17,211 nt of DNA, taken from the NCBI GenBank assembly GCA_030838025.1, contig JAUTXM010000254.1:1-17211 (forward strand), read 5' to 3'. Position numbers and translations under genes: made by a program. Positions 7,107-12,801 of this stretch are shown one piece after another. The stretch comes from Acidimicrobiaceae bacterium. Lineage in GTDB: Bacteria > Actinomycetota > Acidimicrobiia > Acidimicrobiales > Palsa-688. The notes under the pieces were generated by a model, which did not search any database, was not told the DNA's origin, and saw only the letters and a program-made list of their open reading frames with translations. Every line of letters starts with the position of its first letter. Within the stretch, counting starts at the first letter, position 1.

Positions 7107-7529
7107 GTGACCGCAGAGGAGAATCAGGCCCTCGTCCATCGTTGGGCCGATGCCGTCAACTCAGGTGACATCGACGTCGCGGTTGAGTGCCTGGCGGATG
7201 ACTACGCCGGGTACTTCACCGGGATGGCGGAGCCGGTGCGGGGTCGCGAGGGCTTCAAGCAGATGTACATGTACTTCATCAAGCCGTCGTTTCCCGACCA
7301 GCACATCACCATCGAGGTGGACTTCGCGACCGACGACAAGGTGGCAGCCCAGACCTCTTGGACCGCCACGCATCAGGGTGACTTCATGGGAATTCCCCCA
7401 ACGGGGAGGACCGTGGTCGTCCCCGGGACAGGAATATTCCGGATCGCTGACGGCAAGATCGCCGAGGAATGGATGCAGGAGGATTTCTTGGGGATCTATC
7501 AGCAGCTCACCCAGGGACAGGGAGGCTGA
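7107..7529 (+). CDS. SnoaL-like polyketide-cyclase/ester-cyclase family protein, copy A
   Basis: The 140-residue product shows the SnoaL-like cyclase signature clearly: NSGDIDVAVECLADDY near the N-terminus, REGFKQMY, FPDQHITIEVDF, TATHQGDFMGIPPTGR in the pocket region, and FRIADGKIAEEWMQED at the end. SnoaL-type proteins catalyse aldol-type ring closures in polyketide synthesis, but most homologues annotated 'ester cyclase' have unknown substrates. The start is GTG 7107, 10 bases after AAAGG. It lies 13 nt downstream of the previous gene and one base before the next ATG. Together with copy B it forms a tandem pair of related but diverged genes. Confidence 0.85.
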   Translation: MTAEENQALVHRWADAVNSGDIDVAVECLADDYAGYFTGMAEPVRGREGFKQMYMYFIKPSFPDQHITIEVDFATDDKVAAQTSWTATHQGDFMGIPPTGRTVVVPGTGIFRIADGKIAEEWMQEDFLGIYQQLTQGQGG

Positions 7530-7530
7530 C

Positions 7531-7953
7531 ATGTCCGAAGCCGACAACCTGGCCACCTTCCGACGCTATGTCGACGAGGTCTTCAACGCCGGCAACCTTG
7601 CGGTGGTCGACGAGATCTTCGCGCCCGACTACCACTCCCACCACAATGACCCGGTGGCTCTGCCGCCCGGGCCGGAGGGCGTGAAGCAGTTCGTCGCCGC
7701 CACGCGCGGCGGCTTTCCGGATCTGACCATGACCCTGGACGACTCCTTCGGAAGCGGGGACATGATCGCGTCGCGGTGGACGCTGCGTGGTACCAACTCG
7801 AACACCTGGTTCGGCAACCCCGCGACGGACAAGTACGCCGACTGGGCAGGTGTGGTGATCAGCCGGTTCGAGAACGGCAAGATCGCCGAGGAGTGGTTCA
7901 ACTTCGACCAGCTCCGCTTGTTGCAGATGCTCGGGATCATCCCAAGCCAGTAA
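7531..7953 (+). CDS. SnoaL-like polyketide-cyclase/ester-cyclase family protein, copy B
   Basis: A 140-residue protein from ATG 7531, preceded by GGGAGG (7520-7525), one base after the stop of copy A. Family features: VDEVFNAGNLAVVDEIFAPDY, GPEGVKQFV, GGFPDLTMTLDD, and the end FENGKIAEEWFNFDQLRLLQMLG. Where copy A has the THQGDFMGIPPTG pocket loop, this protein has a diverged TNSNTWFGNPATDK segment, so the two probably bind different ligands or form a heteromer (inference). It is the last gene of the operon; a candidate terminator hairpin lies 27 bp downstream. Confidence 0.85.
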   Translation: MSEADNLATFRRYVDEVFNAGNLAVVDEIFAPDYHSHHNDPVALPPGPEGVKQFVAATRGGFPDLTMTLDDSFGSGDMIASRWTLRGTNSNTWFGNPATDKYADWAGVVISRFENGKIAEEWFNFDQLRLLQMLGIIPSQ

Positions 7954-7980
7954 GCGAGCGCGTTTCGCGGGCGTACCCGG

Positions 7981-8015
7981 GCCTGGAACGATCCTTTCGG
8001 AGGCTTGTTCCGGGC
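7981..8015 (+). terminator. Candidate operon terminator hairpin without a U-tract
   Basis: GCCTGGAAC (7981-7989) pairs with GTTCCGGGC (8007-8015), a 9-bp stem with one U-G wobble and a 17-nt loop, placed 27 bp after the last operon gene. No T-run follows, as is often the case in actinobacteria. Confidence 0.4.
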
Positions 8016-8074
8016 TCGCGGTCGCTCGCGGTCGCTTGCGGTCGCTCGCGGTGGCTTGCGGTCGCTTGCGATCG
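8014..8074. repeat. Phased 10-bp tandem repeat between convergent genes
   Basis: Five consecutive decamers of consensus GTCGCTYGCG fill 8021-8070, with partial units on both sides. Copies alternate mainly between GTCGCTCGCG and GTCGCTTGCG; one has GTGGCTTGCG. The spacing equals roughly one DNA helical turn. It lies in the 143-bp gap between the convergent SnoaL-like and Ig-like genes, where no gene is supported. Confidence 0.85.
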
Positions 8075-8096
8075 GGCCTCGGGAGGGGCTGGGCGG

Positions 8097-9119
8097 TCAG
8101 GCGAGCGGCGGCGGAGTTCTTCCGCGGTGTCCGAGCGCCACGGCGGCCCCCGCAATGACGATCAGGCCAAGCGCGCCAAGAGCAACCCACCGAAGAGTGT
8201 GAGCGCTCCCCTTGCTCTTCTTGCTCGTTGTTGAGGGGCCAGGCGCGTTGGTGGTGGCAGGCGTGGCCGTCGTCGGAGCGACGGCTGTGGTGGGGGCCGA
8301 GGAGACGGACGTCGTCGACGTTGTCGTGGTCGACTCGGCAACAGTTGTGGTCGTGGTCGTGGTCGTGGTCGGCGCGGTCGCCGTCACCTGAATCGTGGCT
8401 GTGACGCTGACATTGCCGCCGCCGCAGCGCACACCGATGGTGTACTTCCCAGGGGGCGTGGTAGCGGGAATCGTGAAGGTGACGTGGAAGTTCCCGGTGG
8501 CGTCGCGAGGAACCTGCGGACCTAGGCCGTCTGGCGGAAACAGCGGCGCCGTCGAGGTGAGCCGCGTGGCATCGGTCGCAGGACAGAAGATGTTTCCAGT
8601 CGTTGGTACGAGGCCGGCGATGGTGAGTCCGTCACCCGGATGGGCTGAGGCCGGAGACGCGGTGATGCTCGGGGTGGAGTGGGGCCCGGCCGTCACGTTC
8701 AGCGTCTGGGTGGTGGCGATCGTGGTGTCGCCGCAGCGAAGGCCGATGGTGTACGAACCGACGGGTGTCGACGCCGGGATCATGAAGGTGGCCCGGAAGT
8801 TGCCGCTGGCGTCGCGAGGGACCATCGGTCCCAACCCGTTGGTGAAAAGGTTCGTTCCGGGCTGCGCGGGCGCCGAAGTGAGCTGCACGGCCGCGCCGGA
8901 GGGACAGACGGTGCTCACCGACACGTTCCCCGAAATCGTGATCGTGCCGCCCTGCGGGGCGGATAAGGCCGTTGCGGTGATCAGCGACCCAGCCGACGCG
9001 GCGGATGGGGCCGACGCGGCCGACGCGGCCGCTGTCCAGAGTCCGGGCGCCAATAAGGCGGCGGCCAGTAACCCCGCGATCCGAGCCGATGTGCGTCCCC
9101 TTGCCGGTGATCGGCCCAT
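8097..9119 (-). CDS. Secreted, membrane-anchored surface protein with two Ig-like repeats and Thr-rich stalk
   Basis: A 340-residue exported protein. The ATG at 9119 gives a signal peptide (Arg-rich start, hydrophobic 14-32, AxA cleavage region near 32-37) and has GAGGAGG about eight bases upstream; an upstream in-frame start at 9233 would bury the signal. Two homologous beta-sandwich-like repeats follow, sharing GLGPxVPRDAxGNF, an IPAxTPxGxYTIG core and a closing RCG, each with two cysteines that may form a disulfide. A Thr/Ser/Pro-rich stalk with a nine-Thr run comes next, then a C-terminal TM helix (about 310-331) with a short basic cytoplasmic tail. This matches a wall-spanning display or adhesin-like protein; no enzymatic motif is seen. 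The ligand is unknown. Confidence 0.8.
   Translation of the reverse strand: MGRSPARGRTSARIAGLLAAALLAPGLWTAAASAASAPSAASAGSLITATALSAPQGGTITISGNVSVSTVCPSGAAVQLTSAPAQPGTNLFTNGLGPMVPRDASGNFRATFMIPASTPVGSYTIGLRCGDTTIATTQTLNVTAGPHSTPSITASPASAHPGDGLTIAGLVPTTGNIFCPATDATRLTSTAPLFPPDGLGPQVPRDATGNFHVTFTIPATTPPGKYTIGVRCGGGNVSVTATIQVTATAPTTTTTTTTTVAESTTTTSTTSVSSAPTTAVAPTTATPATTNAPGPSTTSKKSKGSAHTLRWVALGALGLIVIAGAAVALGHRGRTPPPLA
8344..8376 (-). repeat. Hexanucleotide microsatellite encoding the Thr run
   Basis: On the plus strand GGTCGT recurs about four times in register, encoding consecutive Thr codons ACC/ACG of the stalk. Unit length is a multiple of three, so gain or loss would change stalk length without a frameshift. 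Confidence 0.6.
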
Positions 9120-9282
9120 GCCTGTGGCCTCCTCGTCTCGACGAGAGACACCCGTTGTCTCGCCAGACACGTTTGTACCAGCATTGGCCGGGGGCGCCGA
9201 CCATCCCAGGCGGTACCAGGCTCGATTGACCACCTGATGCGGTGTCCACCGCTGAGATCCAGAGCAATTTGACCTTTAGACG

Positions 9283-9303
9283 GGACCGCGGGACGGCCGG
9301 TCC
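9283..9303 (-). terminator. Candidate terminator hairpin after the cupredoxin gene
   Basis: GGACCG and CGGTCC (9283-9288 and 9298-9303) form a 6-bp perfect stem with a 9-nt loop, 15 bp beyond the cupredoxin stop on the minus strand. No U-run follows. The remainder of the gap 9120-9318 shows no gene; it should contain the promoter of the surface-protein gene. Confidence 0.35.
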
Positions 9304-9318
9304 GCCTTTGGCGACGCC

Positions 9319-9963
9319 CTACTTGACGGTGACGGTGCTGTGCATGCCGGCTGCGAAATGTCCGGGCAGGTTGCACACGAAGAGGTACGTTCCCGGCTGG
9401 CTCAGGTCGATGACCCGAGACTGGCTGGCGCCTGGGTCGAGGTCATCGCCATCGCTGATCTTGAAGCCTGGCGCATCTTCGTTCACCTTGCCGTCGGGGC
9501 CAATGGGGAGGTCCGCGGGGGCAATGTCGGTGTGGAACACGAGCAACTCGTGCGTCATCATCCCGGCGTTGTTGATTGTGACGGTGTACTTGCCCGCCGG
9601 GACGCTGACAGACGATGGTGTGACCTTCATGTCGCTCAGGGTCACGGACGTGAGCGCAGCAGGCGCCGGGGCCGGAACGACGGCGGGGACCCCAGCCGGG
9701 GCTCCGGCTGAGGGAACTGCCTGCGGCCGGCCCTTGGCTTCGTCGATGGCCCGCACCCCGAAGCCGATGGCCGCGATGCTGAAGAACAAGGCCACGATGG
9801 CGACACCGAACATCATGACGGTCCAGTTGTCACGTCGAATCGACCTGTGCTCGAGCGAACGTTCCAGAACTCGAAGCTCCTCGGTCTGCGTGCCCTCAAT
9901 GTCGGTCGTGGGGGCGGATTCGCCAATCTTGGGAACGTCAAGCGTCGTCGTCATGGGATCCAT
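9319..9963 (-). CDS. Membrane-anchored cupredoxin-domain (type I copper) protein
   Basis: A 214-residue protein: a cytoplasmic N-terminus of about 45 residues, one TM helix (about 47-70), a Pro/Ala-rich spacer (80-103) and an extracytoplasmic cupredoxin domain. Type-I copper ligands are visible: His138 in MMTHELLVF, then Cys197, His202 and Met207 in FVCNLPGHFAAGM. Such proteins carry electrons or bind copper outside the membrane; the acidic loop between ligand regions resembles sulfocyanin/plastocyanin-like proteins. The start at ATG 9963 has AGAGGA just upstream; ATG 9954 is a close alternative. No oxidase or nitrite-reductase gene lies nearby, so its redox partner is unknown. It diverges from the kinase-fold gene across a 246-bp region. 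Confidence 0.87.
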   Translation of the reverse strand: MDPMTTTLDVPKIGESAPTTDIEGTQTEELRVLERSLEHRSIRRDNWTVMMFGVAIVALFFSIAAIGFGVRAIDEAKGRPQAVPSAGAPAGVPAVVPAPAPAALTSVTLSDMKVTPSSVSVPAGKYTVTINNAGMMTHELLVFHTDIAPADLPIGPDGKVNEDAPGFKISDGDDLDPGASQSRVIDLSQPGTYLFVCNLPGHFAAGMHSTVTVK

Positions 9964-10099
9964 CTTCCTCTGCCCGTTCCACCCCGGGCAGGACCGGACG
10001 ATGGGTTCCAATAGGGTCGTTCGGCCCTTTCAGTGCCCTGACACGAGGACCAACGGGTCGCGATCCGGCCGTACTCGACCGGCAGGGGGTGAGCTCCAA

Positions 10100-10149
10100 C
10101 CATTGTTGTCACTGGATGTACATATATCATCGGTTTGTGGCAACAAAGG
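10100..10149. promoter_or_regulatory. 50-bp dyad element with AT-rich centre in the divergent promoter region
   Basis: CCATTGTTGTCAC (10100-10112) and GTGGCAACAAAGG (10137-10149) are inverted repeats matching at 11 of 13 positions. The 24-bp centre contains GATG and CATC half-sites around TACATATAT, a rare AT-rich island. On the minus strand the centre reads TGATATATG, an extended -10-like element for the cupredoxin gene. This fits an operator for a dimeric or tetrameric regulator acting on one or both divergent genes. Confidence 0.45.
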
Positions 10150-10188
10150 ACCCGGTCGGACCCAGCCGAACGGCCGCCCGTCTCGGGG

Positions 10189-10204
10189 TAGGATCACCGC
10201 GGTG
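10189..10204 (+). promoter_or_regulatory. Candidate -10 element and start-site palindrome for the kinase-fold gene
   Basis: TAGGAT (10189-10194) is a good actinobacterial -10 and is directly followed by the perfect palindrome CACCGCGGTG (10195-10204). Transcription would start near 10201, about nine bases before the GTG at 10210, leaving almost no leader. No convincing -35 or Shine-Dalgarno is seen. Confidence 0.4.
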
Positions 10205-10209
10205 CTGTT

Positions 10210-11328
10210 GTGAGGGAAGCGCCTGACCCAACCGGGACGTCTCACTCCCAACGACTGGCGCGGTACGCCACGATCGCCAAGTCGTTCGCAGTGCTCAGCG
10301 ATCAGTATCTGATCCAGCGCCTTGCTGAAGCTCCGTTGCTCGGTTCGGGTATCGGGGGCACGTCCACGTTGCTGGCCGTCGAAGGCACGCCCGTCTTCGT
10401 GAAGCAGGTGCCGCTTACCGACTTGGAACGACGCCCCGAGAATCACCTGTCGACCGCCAACCTATTTCAGCTCCCGATGTTCTACCAATATGGAGTCGGC
10501 TCGGCCGGGTTCGGGGCCTGGCGGGAACTGGCGGCGCACTCGATGACGACCAGCTGGGTGCTCGATCAGAAATGTGAGAGCTTCCCGCTGATGTACCACT
10601 GGAGGGTGCTCGAAACGCCGACGCACCAACTGGCCGGCCTCGAGGAGCAAGTCGATCTTGAAGCTATGGTGGCCTATTGGAACGGATCCACCGCGGTCCG
10701 TCACCGGCTTGAGGCACTAACCACCTCGGCCGCGAATCTCGTGCTCTTTCTCGAACATCTTCCGACCAATCTCCATGAATGGCTGACGTTACAACGGGTC
10801 GACAGTGGCGGGGCTACTGAGTCGGCGCTGGCGATGGTCGAAGGACACCTGAGGTCAGATGTTGCCTTCATGAACAGCCGCGGCCTTCTGCATTTCGACG
10901 CGCACTTTCGAAATATTCTCACCGACGGCCGGCAGCTCTACTTCACCGACTTCGGACTCGCCACTTCCTCGCAGTTCAACCTTTCGGACGCCGAATCCAA
11001 ATTCTTCGCCACCAATTACAGACACGACGCGTGCTACACGGTCACACAGTTGGTGAACTGGCTAAGTAGCGCGCTGGCTCCCCACGGAGACCGCGACGGA
11101 TTTATCCAGCGATGCGCGGAGGGCGAGGATCCGAAGAGGGTTGCCGAGCGAGAAGTCGCCACGCCGGTCGCGGAGATCATCACGCGGTATGCGCCAATTG
11201 CCGTGGTCATCAATGACTTCTACTGGAAGCTGCACGGCGAGAGTCGAGCGACTCCCTACCCGTTCGATGCGATCCAACGGGTCTGCGCCTCTGCCGGGCT
11301 CGGCGCGGGCATGCCATCTCGCCAGTAG
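10210..11328 (+). CDS. Protein-kinase-fold phosphotransferase (eukaryotic-like kinase/APH superfamily)
   Basis: A 372-residue soluble protein with a complete kinase-type active site: Gly-rich loop GSGIGGTS (45-52), Lys65 in VFVKQ, a candidate helix-C Glu106 in AWRELAAH, catalytic loop HFDAHFRN with Asp230 and Asn235, and metal-binding Asp247 in TDFGLA. The catalytic loop resembles aminoglycoside/choline kinase types (HxDxxxxN). The DFGLA segment and the about 165 residues between Lys65 and Asp230 are less usual, so the substrate (protein or small molecule) is not assignable. There is no TM helix. The GTG start has no clear Shine-Dalgarno, and the predicted transcript start is very close to it, suggesting near-leaderless translation. 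It stands alone, divergent from the cupredoxin gene and 55 bp before the GNAT-like gene. Confidence 0.8.
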   Translation: MREAPDPTGTSHSQRLARYATIAKSFAVLSDQYLIQRLAEAPLLGSGIGGTSTLLAVEGTPVFVKQVPLTDLERRPENHLSTANLFQLPMFYQYGVGSAGFGAWRELAAHSMTTSWVLDQKCESFPLMYHWRVLETPTHQLAGLEEQVDLEAMVAYWNGSTAVRHRLEALTTSAANLVLFLEHLPTNLHEWLTLQRVDSGGATESALAMVEGHLRSDVAFMNSRGLLHFDAHFRNILTDGRQLYFTDFGLATSSQFNLSDAESKFFATNYRHDACYTVTQLVNWLSSALAPHGDRDGFIQRCAEGEDPKRVAEREVATPVAEIITRYAPIAVVINDFYWKLHGESRATPYPFDAIQRVCASAGLGAGMPSRQ

Positions 11329-11340
11329 CCTCCCGGCGAG

Positions 11341-11366
11341 CGTTGTCGGCAAGCGTTGTCGGCAAG
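11341..11366. repeat. 13-bp direct duplication upstream of the GNAT-like gene
   Basis: CGTTGTCGGCAAG occurs twice in tandem (11341-11353, 11354-11366), directly before the Shine-Dalgarno of the next gene. It is probably a small duplication; no function is evident. Confidence 0.75.
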
Positions 11367-11383
11367 CGCAAGGAGGCATCGGC

Positions 11384-11881
11384 GTGGCGAGCTGGCTTCC
11401 GGCAGACTTCAAGCATCCAGACCGCCTCGATCTGTCCACCGGTCACCATCTGCGACCAATCGCCGAAAGCGACCTCGACCTCGACTATCCCGCGGTGATG
11501 GGCTCGCGTGAGCGCCTGTGGGAAACCTATGGCGAGGCGTGGGGTTGGCCACCGGCAACGATGACTGTCGAGCAGGACTGGGCCGAGTTGGCTTGGCACG
11601 CAGAGGAGATGGCTACTGGTCGCTCGTTCAACTACGCCATCTTTGACCACGACGAGCGTGAACTCCTCGGCTGCGTGTACATCGACCCACCGGCAGCCGC
11701 CGCTGACACCGCAGACCCCGCGGCCGATGGCGCCGACGCGGCCGCGGCCGAGGCCGCCGTCGTCAGCTGGTGGGTCGTGGACCACGAGGTCGGCGGTCAC
11801 CTCGAGGCAGCTCTAAACGACGCGGTCCCGCGCTGGCTCAGCGAGGATTGGCGATTGCCGAACGTTCGCTACGGCCCCTGA
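11384..11881 (+). CDS. GNAT-like N-acetyltransferase family protein, divergent
   Basis: A 165-residue protein from GTG 11384, selected because AGGAGG (11371-11376) lies seven bases upstream. The N-terminal part (LRPIAESDLDLDYPAVMGS) and the central strand pair FNYAIFDHDERELLGCVYIDP fit the GNAT fold, whose members acetylate amines with acetyl-CoA. The canonical acetyl-CoA pyrophosphate loop (R/QxxGxG/A) is not recognisable; the corresponding region reads SWWVVDHEVGGHLEAALNDA, a pattern of a GNAT-annotated actinobacterial subfamily as I recall it. Between the two lies an Ala/Asp-rich, low-complexity insertion (roughly 11697-11757). Acetyltransferase activity is therefore uncertain. Its 3' end overlaps the convergent DUF72 gene by 13 bp. 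Confidence 0.65.
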   Translation: MASWLPADFKHPDRLDLSTGHHLRPIAESDLDLDYPAVMGSRERLWETYGEAWGWPPATMTVEQDWAELAWHAEEMATGRSFNYAIFDHDERELLGCVYIDPPAAAADTADPAADGADAAAAEAAVVSWWVVDHEVGGHLEAALNDAVPRWLSEDWRLPNVRYGP

Positions 11882-12672
11882 TCCGTCAGCTGGGGCCAAC
11901 CGGGCGTCAGCCGTTCGGATAGCCACCGGGCGTCATGGACGGCGAAGCCTGAGTCGTCGTTGTTGAAATAGGCGTATACATCCTTACCCTCGTCCAGCCA
12001 GGACGAGAGGCGGGCGGCCATTTTGGACAAACCATCCTCGCCGTAGCGACCCTGGTAGGCGTTCGTGGTGGCATTGGGTCCGTGGAACCGGACATAGGTC
12101 CAATCGGCCGTCAACTCCCATGGATGTTCGGCCAACAGGTCATGAATGCACAAGGCCGCGCCATGCTTGCGGAGCACTTCGTACACGTCGTCGTGGAGCC
12201 ACGACCGCTCCCGTAGTTCAACGGCCCATCGCCTGGAAGGGGTGGCGAGGGAGAGGAACTCGTCGAGGCGCTCGGCGTTGCGTCGCCATCGGGGCGGGAG
12301 CTGAACCAAGGTCGGGCCCGCAGTCGTGCCCAGCCGGTCCAGGCGGTCCACGTGATTGGGCAACCAGGAGGCGGCGTCTCGAAGTTTCATCCGGTGGGAA
12401 CCGAAGGAACCCATCTTCACGGCGTAGATGAACCCCGCGGGAGCCTGGACCGCCCACCCCTCGACGGTCCTCTCGGGCGGCAAGCGGTAGAACGTGTTGT
12501 TGATCTCGACGGTATCGAACATCGTGGCGTAGTATTCGAACCACCGCCGCTGGGGAAGCTCCGGCGGGTAAATGACACCCCGCCAATGCTTGTACATCCA
12601 CCCCGAGCACCCAACGCGAGCAACGCCCCGGCGCCGATCCGGCCCGCTTCCAGACTGCGACCCGCGAGCCAC
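11869..12672 (-). CDS. DUF72 (YecE-like) family protein
   Basis: DUF72 proteins are TIM-barrel-like proteins of unknown function. The family pattern is very clear: RVGCSGWMYKHWRGVIYP near the N-terminus, RWFEYYATMFDTVEINNTFY, VKMGSFGSHRMKL, LVQLPPRW, WAVELRERSW, TYVRFHGPN, and DVYAYFNNDDSGFAVHDA at the end. I chose GTG 12672 (267 residues), the nearest start codon before the conserved block. Longer versions using GTG 12798 or the start at 12885 would overlap the divergent GT20 gene and add sequence without family resemblance. No good Shine-Dalgarno is visible. Its 3' end overlaps the convergent GNAT-like gene by 13 bp. Function cannot be inferred from neighbours. Confidence 0.85.
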   Translation of the reverse strand: MARGSQSGSGPDRRRGVARVGCSGWMYKHWRGVIYPPELPQRRWFEYYATMFDTVEINNTFYRLPPERTVEGWAVQAPAGFIYAVKMGSFGSHRMKLRDAASWLPNHVDRLDRLGTTAGPTLVQLPPRWRRNAERLDEFLSLATPSRRWAVELRERSWLHDDVYEVLRKHGAALCIHDLLAEHPWELTADWTYVRFHGPNATTNAYQGRYGEDGLSKMAARLSSWLDEGKDVYAYFNNDDSGFAVHDARWLSERLTPGWPQLTDQGP

Positions 12673-12764
12673 GGAAGCCGGGAGGTCGGGCAACGACGCG
12701 AGACCTACCCGCAAGACCGGAACCCATAAACGGAAATCGGACGCGACCGCGATGGTCGTGACGT

Positions 12765-12801
12765 TTGAGGCAACTCGCCGAGACGGTATGTCCGCCACGT
12801 G
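12765..12801 (+). promoter_or_regulatory. Candidate promoter giving a leaderless GT20 transcript
   Basis: TTGAGG (12765-12770) and TATGTC (12787-12792) are 16 bp apart. A start about seven bases later falls on the GTG at 12799, so the mRNA could be leaderless. That GTG sits in the palindrome CACGTG (12796-12801), which also gives a GTG on the opposite strand. Confidence 0.3.

Noticed and set aside
8005..8202. Small plus-strand ORF across the decamer repeat
   Set aside because: Its sequence is mostly Arg/Leu/Ser repeat translation with no start context.
8395..9237. 280-residue plus-strand ORF opposite the surface-protein gene
   Set aside because: The minus frame has signal peptide, repeats and TM anchor; the plus frame is its mirror.
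11141..11383. Upstream extension of the GNAT-like gene into the kinase gene
   Set aside because: It would overlap the kinase C-terminus, is Arg/Ser-rich, and GTG 11384 has an optimal AGGAGG.
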